This document shows positions 21,471 through 30,055 of a stretch of DNA of 32,735 nt, one piece after another. Location of the stretch: the NCBI GenBank assembly GCA_937870755.1, contig CALMZV010000155.1:1-32735 (forward strand), given 5' to 3'. A program made the position numbers and the translations under genes. This DNA is from an uncultured Methylocystaceae bacterium. GTDB lineage: Bacteria; Pseudomonadota; Alphaproteobacteria; Rhizobiales; Beijerinckiaceae. The notes below the pieces were generated by a model. That model worked only from the letters and a program-made list of their open reading frames with translations. It did no database searches and was not told the origin of the DNA. Position 1 is the first letter of the stretch. Every line of letters begins with the position of its first letter.

Positions 21471-22670
21471 ATGAAGACATTGCTGGGCCTGACGGCCGCG
21501 GCGGCGCTCGTCTTTTCGTCGGCCGCGCACGCGCAGAAGAAGTACGGGCCGCAGGGCGTGTCCGACACCGAAATCAAGATCGGCCAGACGATGCCCCACA
21601 GCGGGCCGGCTTCCGCCTACGGCATCATGGGCCGGGTGCACATGGGCTATTTCCAGATGGTCAACGAGCGTGGCGGGATCAACGGCCGCAAGGTCAAGCT
21701 GATCTCGGCCGACGACGCGTTCTCCCCGCCCAAGACCGTCGAACAGACGCGCAAGATGGTCGAGGACGACGGCGTGTTCATCACGTTCGGGTCGTCCGGC
21801 ACGGCCGCGCAATCGGCGGTGCAGAAATATCTGAACGCGAAGAAGGTGCCGCAACTGCTGATTTCGACCGGCGCCTCGAAATTCAACGACCCGAAGACTT
21901 TCCCGTACACGACGCAGATTCTGCACCTCTATCCGACCGAGGGTGAGATCTATGCGCAGTATCTCATGGACACGAAGCCGGACGCCAAGGTCGGCATTCT
22001 CATGCAGAACGACGATTTCGGCCGCGACTTCGTGAAAGGATTCAAGTCGAAGCTCGGCGACAAGGCCGCCAAGATGATCGTGAAGGAGATGACGTTCGAA
22101 GTCGTCGACCCCTCCATCGACTCGCAGGTGCTGGCGCTGAAGGCGAGCGGCGCGGACGTTCTGTTCAACGCGAGCCTCGGCAAGCAGACCGCCCAGGTGC
22201 TCAAGAAGCTCGCGGAAGTGGACTGGAAGCCGCTGCACATCGTGGTGTCGACTTCGGTCGGCCAGCCGATCCTGCAGGCGGCGGGATTGCAGACCGCCAA
22301 GGGCATCATCACGGCCACGCCCACCAAGCGCGCGAGCCAGCCCTCCAACGCCAACGATCCGGACATCGTCGCCTACAAGGCGTTCATGCAGAAATATCTG
22401 CCGAACGAAGATCCCACCAACGAAATCGGCTTCAGCGCCTATTCGTGGGCGGTGGTGCTGGAAAAGCTGCTGGCGAGCTGCGGCGACGAGCTGACGCCGG
22501 AGAACATTCTCTCCAAGGCGACGAACATGAAGGGCATGACGTCGCCGGCGCTGCTGCCGGGCGTCACCTACAACACGACGCCGACCGACTATGCGCCGGT
22601 CAAGACGCTGGAAATCCAGACCTTCGACGGCGCCGACTGGAAGACGATCAAGAAGGTGTCCGTCAACTGA
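21471..22670 (+). CDS. ABC transporter substrate-binding protein, branched-chain amino acid (LivK) type
   Basis: This 399-residue periplasmic binding protein has a signal peptide at 1-22 (MKTLLGLTAAAALVFSSAAHAQ) and the Peripla_BP_6 fold: IKIGQTMPHSGPASAYGIMGRVHMGYFQMVNERGGINGRKV, then FGSSGTAAQSAVQKYLNAKKVPQLL and SGADVLFNASLGKQTAQVLKKL. Relatives deliver branched-chain amino acids, amides, urea or aromatic compounds to Liv-type permeases; the ligand cannot be called here. A strong ribosome site (GGGAGGTAGGA) suggests high expression. No permease or ATPase genes are near, so it is an orphan in this window. It follows argE by 72 nt and is closed by a strong terminator. Confidence 0.92.
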   Translation: MKTLLGLTAAAALVFSSAAHAQKKYGPQGVSDTEIKIGQTMPHSGPASAYGIMGRVHMGYFQMVNERGGINGRKVKLISADDAFSPPKTVEQTRKMVEDDGVFITFGSSGTAAQSAVQKYLNAKKVPQLLISTGASKFNDPKTFPYTTQILHLYPTEGEIYAQYLMDTKPDAKVGILMQNDDFGRDFVKGFKSKLGDKAAKMIVKEMTFEVVDPSIDSQVLALKASGADVLFNASLGKQTAQVLKKLAEVDWKPLHIVVSTSVGQPILQAAGLQTAKGIITATPTKRASQPSNANDPDIVAYKAFMQKYLPNEDPTNEIGFSAYSWAVVLEKLLASCGDELTPENILSKATNMKGMTSPALLPGVTYNTTPTDYAPVKTLEIQTFDGADWKTIKKVSVN

Positions 22671-22701
22671 CCGCGACGCAAGCACGTCTCGCAAACGAGC
22701 G

Positions 22702-22727
22702 CGGCCCGGATTTTTCCGGGCCGTTTT
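22702..22727 (+). terminator. Rho-independent terminator of the metZ-to-binding-protein unit
   Basis: A perfect 9-bp stem, CGGCCCGGA (22702-22710) with TCCGGGCCG (22715-22723), has a TTTT loop and is followed by TTTT. It lies 31 nt after the stop. The minus strand lacks a T-run after the stem, so it serves the plus strand only. Confidence 0.92.
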
Positions 22728-22745
22728 GCTGTCGCCGCGCGTATG

Positions 22746-23714
22746 TCAGTCGAACTCGGCCGGGTCGAACGTGCGCTTGGTGGAGCAGAATTCGCACGTG
22801 ACGCCGATCCTGCCGTCGTCGCCCACCATGTCCGCGCGCTCGGCCGGGGAGAAGCGCTTCAGCATCGCGCGGATGCTTTCGGTGGAGCAGCGGCAGGACT
22901 CGCGCACGCGCCGCGTGTCGAACACGCGCAGCCCGCTTTCGTGGAACAGGCGGTAGAGCAGCCGCTCGCCCGACAGGTTCGGGTCCAGCAGTTCGTGCGC
23001 CTCGACCGTGGCGGCGAGCGCGCGGCCCTCGTTCCACAGATCGCCGATATCGTCGCCCGCCCCGCCGTCGCCGGCCGCCTCGGGCGCGCGTTCGCGCAGG
23101 GCGCGCTGGCGGTCCTCCGATTGCGGCAGATATTGCGCCATCAGCGCGCCGGCGCGCCAATGCGTCTGGCGTCCGGTCATTTCCTCGCCGACGGCCAGCC
23201 GCACGAAGGTCGGAATCTGCTCGGACTGACGGAAGTAAGCCTGCGCCGCCTCCTCCAGGCTCTCGCCTTCCAGCGGCACGACGCCCTGATAGCGCTGCAT
23301 GTCGCCGCCGGGATCGATGGTGAAGGCGAGATGGCCGCGCCCGAGCAGATCGGTCGTGGCGTCGCGCCCCGCCGTGACCGCCGCGCCGAGCCGTTCGCCG
23401 TCGAACCGCGCGAAGGCGCGCAGGCGGTCGGGCGCCTCGTAGTCGACGACCATGAGATCGACCACGCCGGACGAGCGCGTCTGCAACTGGAAACGACCCT
23501 CGACCTTGAGCGCGGCGCCGAGCAGCACGGTGAGCGCGGCCGCTTCCGCCAGAAGGCGCGCGACGGGCGCGGGATAGGCGTGGCGGGCGAGAATGGCGTC
23601 GATCGAGGGGCCCAGACGCGCCAGCCGCCCCCGCAGGTCGAGCCGCTCGGCTGCGAACGACAGCACGGCGTCGTCGAAACCCTCGTCGGAGACCGGACGC
23701 TCCGTCTGCGTCAC
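22746..23714 (-). CDS. hslO: Hsp33 redox-regulated chaperone
   Basis: Hsp33 is a cytosolic holdase chaperone switched on by oxidation plus unfolding. Its four C-terminal cysteines bind zinc when reduced and form disulfides under oxidants. All four are present: CRC (C274, C276) and CEFC (C307, C310), numbered from the GTG start. The N-terminal domain has VVDLMVVDYEAPDRLRAFARFD and GHLAFTIDPG..MQRYQGVVPLEGESLEEAAQAYFRQSEQIPT. GTG 23714 is preferred because it lies just 10 nt after the argF stop and gives a 322-residue protein of usual length; a longer reading would run back into argF. It is the last gene of argD-argF-hslO, an order I recall as common in Rhizobiales. Confidence 0.95.
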   Translation of the reverse strand: MTQTERPVSDEGFDDAVLSFAAERLDLRGRLARLGPSIDAILARHAYPAPVARLLAEAAALTVLLGAALKVEGRFQLQTRSSGVVDLMVVDYEAPDRLRAFARFDGERLGAAVTAGRDATTDLLGRGHLAFTIDPGGDMQRYQGVVPLEGESLEEAAQAYFRQSEQIPTFVRLAVGEEMTGRQTHWRAGALMAQYLPQSEDRQRALRERAPEAAGDGGAGDDIGDLWNEGRALAATVEAHELLDPNLSGERLLYRLFHESGLRVFDTRRVRESCRCSTESIRAMLKRFSPAERADMVGDDGRIGVTCEFCSTKRTFDPAEFD

Positions 23715-23724
23715 TTGAACACGC

Positions 23725-24669
23725 TCATTCGGCGCCCTCGAAACACCAGGCGAGCACGCCCTTTTGCGCATGAAGCCGGTTTTCCGCCTCGTCGAACACC
23801 ACCGATTGCGGGCCGTCGATGACCTCGTCCGTCACTTCCTCGCCGCGATGGGCAGGCAGGCAGTGCATGAAAATCGCGTCCCTATCGGCCGCCGCCATCA
23901 GGCGCGCGTTGACCTGATAGGGCGCGAGCAGGTTGTGTCGATGGGTATCGTCGCTGTCGCCCATCGACACCCAGCAATCGGTGACGATGGCGTGGGCGCC
24001 GCGGGCGGCCTCGAACGGGTCGCGCATGAGTTCGATCTTCGCGCCGCGACCGCGGGCCCAGTCGATGAGCGCGGTCGGCGGGCTCAGCTCCTGGGGCGTG
24101 GCGATCCGCATGGCGAAGCGGAACCGTTCGGCCGCGTGCACCCAGCTGGCCAGCACGTTGTTGGAATCGCCGGTCCAGGCGACGACGCGACCCTCGATCG
24201 GACCGCGATGCTCCTCGAACGTCATCACATCCGCCATCACCTGGCAGGGATGCGACTGTTTGGTGAGGCCGTTGATGACGGGCACGGTGGCGTGGCGGGC
24301 GAGTTCGCGCAGGTCGTCGTGGCTGAGGATGCGGATCATCACGCCGTCCACATAGCGCGAGAGAACGCGCGCGGTGTCGGCGATCGTCTCGCCGCGCCCC
24401 AGCTGCATTTCCGCGCCTGTCAGCATGATCGTCTCGCCGCCCAGTTCGCGCATGGCCACGTCGAACGACACGCGCGTGCGCGTGGAGGGCTTGTCGAAGA
24501 TCATCGCCAGCGTCTTGCCGGCGAGCGGCTTGTCGGGCGACAGACGCGCGGCGGCGCGGTTGCGCTTGAGATCGACGGCGATGTCGAGAATGCGCCGCAA
24601 CTCCTCGCGCGAGACGTCGGTCAGATCGAGAAAGGAGCGGCCGGTGCGTCCGGCCTCGCGCGCGGTCAT
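23725..24669 (-). CDS. argF: Ornithine carbamoyltransferase
   Basis: ArgF joins ornithine and carbamoyl phosphate to make citrulline, the sixth step of arginine synthesis; it is a cytosolic trimer. The 314-residue protein carries the carbamoyl-phosphate motif STRTR (62-66), HPCQ (140-143), the ornithine-binding DCWVSMGD (231-238) and [11 protein letters not shown] (269-279, C270). The ATG start overlaps the argD stop (ATGA), so translation is coupled to argD, and hslO follows after 10 nt. Confidence 0.97.
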   Translation of the reverse strand: MTAREAGRTGRSFLDLTDVSREELRRILDIAVDLKRNRAAARLSPDKPLAGKTLAMIFDKPSTRTRVSFDVAMRELGGETIMLTGAEMQLGRGETIADTARVLSRYVDGVMIRILSHDDLRELARHATVPVINGLTKQSHPCQVMADVMTFEEHRGPIEGRVVAWTGDSNNVLASWVHAAERFRFAMRIATPQELSPPTALIDWARGRGAKIELMRDPFEAARGAHAIVTDCWVSMGDSDDTHRHNLLAPYQVNARLMAAADRDAIFMHCLPAHRGEEVTDEVIDGPQSVVFDEAENRLHAQKGVLAWCFEGAE

Positions 24670-25862
24670 GACGCGGCTCCCTTCGCGCGCGCCGCCTCCA
24701 GCGCCACGCAGGCGCGCTCCAGACGATGCACGCCTTCGGCCAGTTCCTCGTCGGTCGCCGTCAACGGCGGCAGCAACCGCGTGACATTGTCGCCGGCCGG
24801 CACGCTCAACAGATGTTCCCGGCGCGCGGCGGCCACGAAATCGGCCGGCGGCAGGTGCGTCTCAACGCCCACCATCAGCCCCTGCCCGCGCACGCCCTTG
24901 ACGATGGCGGGATGGGCGTCGCGCAACTGCGCCAGCCGCTGGCGCAGCAACAGGCCCTTGCGCGCCACTTCCTCCAGGAAGCCGGGCGCGAGGATCACGT
25001 CCAGAACCGCGTTGCCGACCGCCATCGCCAGCGGATTGCCGCCATAGGTGGTGCCGTGCGTGCCGGCCGTCATGCCGCGCGCGGCCTCTTTCGTCGCAAG
25101 GCACCCGCCGAGCGGAAAGCCGCCGCCGATGCCCTTGGCGAAGGCGAGAATGTCGGGCGCGACGCCATAATGTTCATAGGCGAAGAACCTGCCCGTGCGG
25201 CCGACGCCGGTCTGCACCTCGTCGTAGATCAACAGCAGGCCGCATTCGTCGCACAGCGCGCGCAGCGCCTTCAGAAACGCGGGGTCGGCCTCGCGAATGC
25301 CGCCCTCGCCCTGGATCGGCTCGATGAGCACGGCGCCTGTCTGCGGGCCGATCGCCGCCCTGACCGCCGCGATGTCGTTGAAGGGAACCTGGTCGAAGCC
25401 AGGCGCCTTGGGGCCGAAGCCCTCGTAATATTTCGGATTGCCGCCGGCCGCCACCATCGCGATCGTGCGTCCGTGGAAGGCGCCCTCGAAGGTGACGACA
25501 TGGAACCGCTCGGGATGGCCGTCCACCGCATGATACTTGCGCGCGGTCTTGACCGCGAATTCCAGCGCCTCGGCGCCGGAGTTGGTGAAAAACGCCATGT
25601 CGGCGAACGTGGCGTCCACCAGCCGGCGCGCCAGCCGCTCGCCCTCGGGTATCTGGTAAAGGTTGGACGTGTGCCAGAGCTTGTCGGCCTGCGCCTTCAG
25701 CGCGCCGACCAGGTGGGGATGTCCGTAACCCAGGGAGGCGACGGCGATGCCGGCGCCGAAATCGAGATATCGCTCGCCGCCGACCGTCACCAGCCAGGCG
25801 CCTTCGCCCCGCTCGAAGGCGAGATCGGCGCGCGCGTAGGTCGGGATGAGGGCCGAGGACAC
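24666..25862 (-). CDS. argD: Acetylornithine aminotransferase
   Basis: ArgD is a PLP class-III aminotransferase that makes N-acetylornithine from N-acetylglutamate semialdehyde, and often also serves lysine synthesis. The 398-residue protein shows [17 protein letters not shown] (94-110), [17 protein letters not shown] (125-141), [10 protein letters not shown] (180-189), [12 protein letters not shown] (213-224, D214) and the PLP lysine K243 in [14 protein letters not shown]. The start is GTG 25862 with GGAG about 9 nt upstream; the N-terminus [19 protein letters not shown] is typical of rhizobial ArgD. It is the first gene of argD-argF-hslO. A terminator-like hairpin lies about 85 nt upstream in the probable leader (see 25947-25980), so attenuation is possible. 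Confidence 0.97.
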   Translation of the reverse strand: MSSALIPTYARADLAFERGEGAWLVTVGGERYLDFGAGIAVASLGYGHPHLVGALKAQADKLWHTSNLYQIPEGERLARRLVDATFADMAFFTNSGAEALEFAVKTARKYHAVDGHPERFHVVTFEGAFHGRTIAMVAAGGNPKYYEGFGPKAPGFDQVPFNDIAAVRAAIGPQTGAVLIEPIQGEGGIREADPAFLKALRALCDECGLLLIYDEVQTGVGRTGRFFAYEHYGVAPDILAFAKGIGGGFPLGGCLATKEAARGMTAGTHGTTYGGNPLAMAVGNAVLDVILAPGFLEEVARKGLLLRQRLAQLRDAHPAIVKGVRGQGLMVGVETHLPPADFVAAARREHLLSVPAGDNVTRLLPPLTATDEELAEGVHRLERACVALEAARAKGAAS

Positions 25863-25946
25863 CGATCTGCTCCAATGTTCGCGGCGCGGCCGCTGTGCTC
25901 CAGAGTCCGCGGCGCGACCGCAGGACGCGCCCGGCCACGCCGGAGC

Positions 25947-25980
25947 GCAAAATCAAACTGCCGCCCCAAAGGGACGGCAG
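25947..25980 (-). terminator. Terminator-like hairpin in the argD leader (possible attenuator)
   Basis: On the minus strand CTGCCGTCCC pairs with GGGGCGGCAG (one mismatch) around a TTT loop, followed by TTTGATTTT. It points toward argD, whose start is 85 nt further on. No gene upstream on this strand needs terminating: gcrA runs the other way. Either a small minus-strand transcript ends here or it is an attenuator for the arginine operon. Confidence 0.6.
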
Positions 25981-26016
25981 AACGACGGTCGAGCATATGA
26001 AAAGGCGGCGCGTCGG

Positions 26017-26043
26017 TCAAATGCGGGCGCGGCGGGGCGCCAT
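26017..26043 (-). CDS. Possible arginine-rich leader peptide (MAPRRARI)
   Basis: This is an eight-codon frame, ATG to TGA, with three Arg codons (CGC), ending 36 nt before the terminator-like hairpin and upstream of argD. A GCGCCGCC stretch just after its stop could pair with the hairpin's GGGGCGGC arm (antiterminator) or with GGCGC in the peptide's own start region. The ribosome site (AAAGACGAAT) is poor, and CGC codons are common in GC-rich DNA, so chance is a real possibility. Confidence 0.25.
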   Translation of the reverse strand: MAPRRARI

Positions 26044-26236
26044 ATTCGTCTTTGGGCGAAAACGCGCCGAGTGGACCAGAAGCTCCTGTTGAAAACGCGC
26101 CGGCGCCGCCGCCAAAGCTTGCACGCGATTCAACGGCTAGTGTAGCGTCTTTTTCGTCGACTACGACATCTCGTGCGGCGGACCTTAAAGAGAGTGCAAG
26201 CGTGTGACGACGCCGGGCGACCGGCGATGCGGAAGC

Positions 26237-26247
26237 GATTCCGATTC
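26237..26247. promoter_or_regulatory. Paired GANTC (CcrM methylation) sites before gcrA
   Basis: GATTC occurs at 26237-26241 and again at 26243-26247, 56 nt before the gcrA ATG, with further sites at 26127 and 25903. CcrM methylates GANTC, and in Caulobacter GcrA acts at promoters carrying methylated GANTC. The pair could make gcrA transcription methylation-dependent. Confidence 0.5.
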
Positions 26248-26302
26248 CGTCGAACGTGCGGCTCCCGGCGGCATATTGCGGACCCATTTCGAGGAATTTT
26301 TC

Positions 26303-26818
26303 ATGTCCTGGACTGACGAGCGCGTCGATCTGTTGCGCAAGCTCTGGCTCGAAGGGCTGAGCGCCAGTCAGATCGCAAACGAGCTTTCCAACGGCATCAC
26401 CCGCAACGCGGTGATCGGCAAGGTGCATCGGCTGGGCCTGTCCGGCCGGGCGAAGGCGCCCGCGCCCAGCGTGCAGCGCCAGCGCACGAGCGAGCGCGCT
26501 GTGCGCCCCAGCGCCCCGCGCGCCAGCGCGCCGATCGTGCGCGGCAACCTGGCCTTCGCGCTCGCGCCGCGCACGATGGAGGCGCCCGAGGCCAGGACCG
26601 AGGAAGAAGCGGTCGTGCTGCCGATGTCGGAACGCGTGACGATCATGGAACTGCGGGAATCGATGTGCCGCTGGCCGCTGGGCGATCCGGCCTCCAGCGA
26701 GTTCCGCTACTGCGGGGCGGAGGCGCCGATCGGCGCCGGGCCGTACTGCAAGTATCACGCGCGCGTCGCCTACCAGCCGGCGCAGGACCGGCGGAACCGC
26801 AAGGCCGTCGCGCGCTGA
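26303..26818 (+). CDS. gcrA: GcrA cell cycle regulator
   Basis: GcrA is an alphaproteobacterial cell-cycle factor that binds sigma-70 RNA polymerase and activates promoters with CcrM-methylated GANTC sites. The 171-residue protein has the conserved DNA-binding N-terminus SWTDERVDLLRKLWLEGLSASQIANEL...TRNAVIGKVHRLGLSGR (2-49). A disordered, Arg/Ala/Pro-rich linker (50-110) follows, then the polymerase-binding C-terminal domain with MCRWPLGDP, FRYCGAEAP and PYCKYHARVAY. The start is ATG 26303, with GAGGA 7 nt upstream; an in-frame upstream extension has no ribosome site. It is divergent from argD and closed by a terminator. Confidence 0.96.
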   Translation: MSWTDERVDLLRKLWLEGLSASQIANELSNGITRNAVIGKVHRLGLSGRAKAPAPSVQRQRTSERAVRPSAPRASAPIVRGNLAFALAPRTMEAPEARTEEEAVVLPMSERVTIMELRESMCRWPLGDPASSEFRYCGAEAPIGAGPYCKYHARVAYQPAQDRRNRKAVAR

Positions 26819-26840
26819 CAATAGAGCCGCCTTCGACAAT

Positions 26841-26865
26841 AAAGCCGCCCTCGGGCGGCTTTTTC
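26841..26865 (+). terminator. Terminator after gcrA (possibly serving phoB as well)
   Basis: A stem of AAAGCCGCCC (26841-26850) with GGGCGGCTTT has a 2-nt TC loop and a TTTTT tail. The A-run on the left gives a short T-run on the minus strand, so it may also end the phoB transcript, whose stop is at 26934. The rest of the gap (26866-26933) shows no gene. Confidence 0.9.
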
Positions 26866-26933
26866 GTTGCGGCCTGTTGTTCGCTGATCGTTCTTGGCCG
26901 CTTGTTGATGGCGGCCTGCATGTTGTGGCTTGC

Positions 26934-27674
26934 TTATTGGGGCTTGGCGAAGGTTTCGTCGAACGAATAGCCCGCGCCGCGCACGGTGCGAATGGGGTCG
27001 CGCTCGCGTCCGCGCGACAGCGCCTTGCGCAGCCGACCCACGTGCACGTCGATGGTGCGCTCGTCGATCTCGGCGGACAGGCCCCACACAGCATCCAGCA
27101 ATTGCGCGCGCGAGAACACGCGGCCGGGCTTCTCCATCAGATATTCGAGCAGGCGGAACTCGGTCGGCCCCAGATGAATGTCGCGACCGGCGCGGCGCAC
27201 GCGACGCGTTTCGCGGTCGAGCGTGAGATCGCCTTCGCTGAGCACGGAGGCGATGCGCTCCGGCCGCGCGCGACGCAGCAGCGCACGCACCCGCGCCATC
27301 AGTTCGGGCGTGGAGAAGGGTTTGACGACATAGTCGTCGGCGCCGACCGACAGGCCGCGCACGCGCTCGGTCTCCTCCCCGCGCGCGGTGAGCATGATGA
27401 CCGGCAGATCGCGCGTTTCGTCGCGCTGTCGCAGGCGCCGGCAGATTTCCAGGCCCGACACGCCGGGCAGCATCCAGTCGAGAATGACGAGATCGGGCGG
27501 CGCTTCCAGCAGGCGCAGCTCCGCCTCGTCGCCCCGCTCCACGCGCTCCACGTCGTAGCCCTCGGCCTCCAGATTGTAGGCCAGCAGCATGGACAGCGCC
27601 TGCTCGTCCTCCACCACCAGAACACGCGGCGTGCGGCTGGCCGGGCGCGCCGTTTTCGGTTCGCTCGCTCTCAT
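26934..27674 (-). CDS. phoB: PhoB, phosphate regulon response regulator
   Basis: PhoB is phosphorylated by PhoR under phosphate limitation and activates Pho-box promoters. The receiver has the acidic pair in VVEDE, phosphoacceptor D66 (VILDWMLPG), T96 (MLTAR) and K118 (VVKPFS). The OmpR/PhoB-type winged helix follows, with LGPTEFRLLEYLMEKPGRVFSRAQLLDAVWG and DERTIDVHVGRLRKAL...IRTVRGAGYSF. Two ATGs are possible, 27680 and 27674; GAGG is only 2 nt before the first and 8 nt before the second, so I chose the second (246 residues). It follows phoU closely and is the last gene of the pst-pho cluster. Confidence 0.96.
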   Translation of the reverse strand: MRASEPKTARPASRTPRVLVVEDEQALSMLLAYNLEAEGYDVERVERGDEAELRLLEAPPDLVILDWMLPGVSGLEICRRLRQRDETRDLPVIMLTARGEETERVRGLSVGADDYVVKPFSTPELMARVRALLRRARPERIASVLSEGDLTLDRETRRVRRAGRDIHLGPTEFRLLEYLMEKPGRVFSRAQLLDAVWGLSAEIDERTIDVHVGRLRKALSRGRERDPIRTVRGAGYSFDETFAKPQ

Positions 27675-27684
27675 CGTCATCGCC

Positions 27685-28377
27685 TCACGCTGTCGCGCTC
27701 TCGCCCTTCGGGCGTTCGGCCAGCGGCGCCTCGCCGGTGACGAGATAGATGACCGTTTCGGCGATGTTGGTCGAATGATCGCCGATGCGCTCGATGTTCT
27801 TGGAGCAGAACAGAAGATGCGTGCAGAAGGTGATGTTGCGCGGGTCTTCCATCATGAAGGTGAGCAGGTCGCGGAACACGGAGTCCTCCAGCGCGTCCAG
27901 TTCGGCGTCGCGCAGCCACACCGCGCGGGCGGCCGCCGGATCGCGCGTGGCGTACGCATCCAGCACGTCCTTCAACTGCTGGGCGGCGCATTCGTGCATG
28001 GATTTCAAGCCGACGATGGCGCGCGGCATGCGGCCCGCGCCGGCGATCTTGAGCGTGCGCTTGGCGATGTTCTTGGCCAGATCGCCGACGCGCTCTAGGT
28101 CGCCGGCGATGCGGATGGCCGCCACGCATTCGCGCAGGTCGACCGCCATCGGCTGGCGACGCAGGATGGTGCCGATGGCGCCTTCCTCCACCTCGCGGTG
28201 GAGCGCGTCGAGCCGCGCGTCCGTCGTCACCACGCGCCGCGCGCCGTCCACATCGAGCGCGCTCAGGGCGTCCATCGCTTCGGTCAGCATCTTTTCGGCG
28301 ACGCCGCCCATTTCGGCGATCTTGCGGCCGAGCGCCTCGAGGTCGCGATCGTAGGACCGCACGATATGTTCGCTCAT
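27685..28377 (-). CDS. phoU: PhoU, phosphate signalling regulator
   Basis: PhoU links the Pst transporter to PhoR and keeps the Pho regulon off when phosphate is plentiful; it also limits Pst uptake. The 230-residue all-helical protein has two PhoU repeats, each with the metal-binding E/DxxxD-type pattern: IAGDLERVGDLAKNIAKRT (about 91-109) and CSKNIERIGDHSTNIAETV (about 193-211). The N-terminus HIVRSYDRDLEALGRKIAEMG is typical. The ATG at 28377 has GGGAGA 6-7 nt upstream. It lies between pstB (29 nt) and phoB. Confidence 0.96.
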   Translation of the reverse strand: MSEHIVRSYDRDLEALGRKIAEMGGVAEKMLTEAMDALSALDVDGARRVVTTDARLDALHREVEEGAIGTILRRQPMAVDLRECVAAIRIAGDLERVGDLAKNIAKRTLKIAGAGRMPRAIVGLKSMHECAAQQLKDVLDAYATRDPAAARAVWLRDAELDALEDSVFRDLLTFMMEDPRNITFCTHLLFCSKNIERIGDHSTNIAETVIYLVTGEAPLAERPKGESATA

Positions 28378-28406
28378 GTCTTTCTCCCTGCCGGCGGCCC
28401 TGAACC

Positions 28407-29207
28407 TCAGCCGAAGCGGCCGGTGATGTAGTCCTGCGTGCGCTTGTTCTCGGGCGCGGCGAACATGCGTTGCGTCTCGCCGAACTCGACCAGCTCGCCC
28501 AGATACATGAAGGCCGTGGTGTCGGAGACGCGCGCGGCCTGTTGCATGTTGTGCGTGACGATGGCGATGGTGAAATCCTCCTGCAGCTCCTCGATCAGCT
28601 CCTCGACCTTGGCGGTCGAGATCGGATCGAGCGCGGAACAGGGTTCGTCGAACAAAATCACTTCCGGACGGATGGCGACCGTGCGCGCGATGCACAGGCG
28701 CTGCTGCTGACCGCCCGACAGGCTCTGGCCGCTGGCGTCGAGCTTGTCCTTCACCTCTTCCCACAGCGCCGCGCCGCGCAGCGCTTCCTCCACGCGCGCG
28801 TCCAGTTCGCTCCTGGGCAGTTTTTCGTAGAGCCGGATGCCGAAGGCGATGTTTTCGTAGATCGACATGGGAAAGGGCGTCGGCTTCTGGAACACCATGC
28901 CGACGCGCGAGCGCAGGAAGTTCACGTCCACGGCGGGATCGAGAATGTTGCGCCCGTCGAGCAGCGCCTCGCCGGTGGCGCGCTGGCCGGGATAGAGATC
29001 GTACATGCGGTTGAGCACGCGCAGCAGGGTGGACTTGCCGCAACCCGACGGACCGATGAAGGCCGTCACGCTGTTGGCGAAGAGCGGCAGTGTGATCGAC
29101 TTCAGCGCGCGATTGTCGCCGTAGTAGAAATCGACGTTGCGGACGTCGATCTTCACGCGGCGCCCGTGCGCGTGCGCGGCGGGATTTTCGTGCATGACGA
29201 GACTCAT
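28407..29207 (-). CDS. pstB: Phosphate ABC transporter ATP-binding protein
   Basis: PstB powers high-affinity phosphate import through PstC/PstA. The 266-residue ATPase has Walker [10 protein letters not shown] (52-60), the PstB-typical Q-loop [23 protein letters not shown], signature LSGGQQQR (163-170), Walker B VILFDEP (183-189) and the H-loop in [14 protein letters not shown]. The start ATG 29207 overlaps the pstA stop (ATGA), so the two are translationally coupled. Confidence 0.97.
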   Translation of the reverse strand: MSLVMHENPAAHAHGRRVKIDVRNVDFYYGDNRALKSITLPLFANSVTAFIGPSGCGKSTLLRVLNRMYDLYPGQRATGEALLDGRNILDPAVDVNFLRSRVGMVFQKPTPFPMSIYENIAFGIRLYEKLPRSELDARVEEALRGAALWEEVKDKLDASGQSLSGGQQQRLCIARTVAIRPEVILFDEPCSALDPISTAKVEELIEELQEDFTIAIVTHNMQQAARVSDTTAFMYLGELVEFGETQRMFAAPENKRTQDYITGRFG

Positions 29208-30055
29208 CGGGATTTGCTCCTGGCCGCCAGCGCACGGGCGACGATGTTGAGACCGAGGACCGCGGCGGTGATGACGAGCGCGCCGGCCCATGCCAGCCGC
29301 TTCCAGTTGGGGTCGGGATTGTTGATGAAATTGTTGATGGTGACCGGCAGGTTCGCCATCGCGCTGGTGATGTCGAGGCTCCAGAACTGGTTCGACAGCG
29401 CGGTGAAGAGCAACGGCGCCGTCTCCCCGCTCACGCGGGCGATGGCGAGCAGGAGACCGGTCAGCACGCCCGCGCGCGCGGCGCGCCAGCATACGGTGAG
29501 GACGATATTGGCGCGTGGCATGCCGAGCGCGGCCGCCGCCTCGCGCAACTGGTTGGGCACCAGAAGCAGCATGTTTTCCGTCGTGCGCACGACGACCGGA
29601 ATGACGATCGCCGCCAGCGCCAGCGCGCCGGCGATGGCCGAGAAGCGCCCCATCGGCACCACGACGGCGCCGTAGACGAACAGGCCGATGATGATGGAAG
29701 GCGCCGACAATAGAATGTCGTTGACGAACCGCGTGACAGTCGTCAGCTTTTCGTGCCGGCCGTATTCGGCCATGTAGGTTCCCGCAAGAATGCCGATCGG
29801 CGCGCCGATGCCGACGCCGATGGCGGTCATGACGAGCGAGCCGACGATGGCGTTGAGCAGGCCGCCGCCCTGGACGTTCGGCGGCGGCGTCATTTCGGTG
29901 AACACCGAAAGGCTCATGCCCGAAAGGCCGGAGACGACCAGCGTCGACAGGATGAGGAACAGCCACACGAGGCCGAACGCCGTGGCCGCGACGCTGAGCG
30001 CCATCGCGAGCGCGTTGGCGCGCCTGCGCGCGGCGAAGATCGCACGGTCGCTCAT
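29204..30055 (-). CDS. pstA: Phosphate ABC transporter permease PstA
   Basis: PstA is one of the two inner-membrane channel subunits. The 283-residue protein has about six helices, starting with [27 protein letters not shown]. The periplasmic loop has [19 protein letters not shown]; the inner-membrane coupling loop (EAA motif) reads [19 protein letters not shown]; and [11 protein letters not shown] is conserved in PstA. The ATG at 30055 overlaps the pstC stop (ATGA), and its own stop overlaps the pstB start. Confidence 0.97.
   Translation of the reverse strand: MSDRAIFAARRRANALAMALSVAATAFGLVWLFLILSTLVVSGLSGMSLSVFTEMTPPPNVQGGGLLNAIVGSLVMTAIGVGIGAPIGILAGTYMAEYGRHEKLTTVTRFVNDILLSAPSIIIGLFVYGAVVVPMGRFSAIAGALALAAIVIPVVVRTTENMLLLVPNQLREAAAALGMPRANIVLTVCWRAARAGVLTGLLLAIARVSGETAPLLFTALSNQFWSLDITSAMANLPVTINNFINNPDPNWKRLAWAGALVITAAVLGLNIVARALAARSKSR

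Larger units (their letters stand above)
25863..26302. other. 440-bp divergent intergenic region between argD and gcrA
   Basis: The region has no convincing long gene. It contains a minus-strand terminator-like hairpin (25947-25980), a tiny Arg-rich reading frame (26017-26043) and four GANTC methylation sites (25903, 26127, 26237, 26243). A long minus-strand frame beginning at ATG 25995 runs into argD out of frame and looks like a GC-rich shadow. Confidence 0.6.

Noticed and set aside
25787..25995. Minus-strand frame starting MLDRRSAVPLG upstream of argD
   Set aside because: It runs through the hairpin and into argD out of frame, with no ribosome site and Arg/Pro-rich shadow composition.
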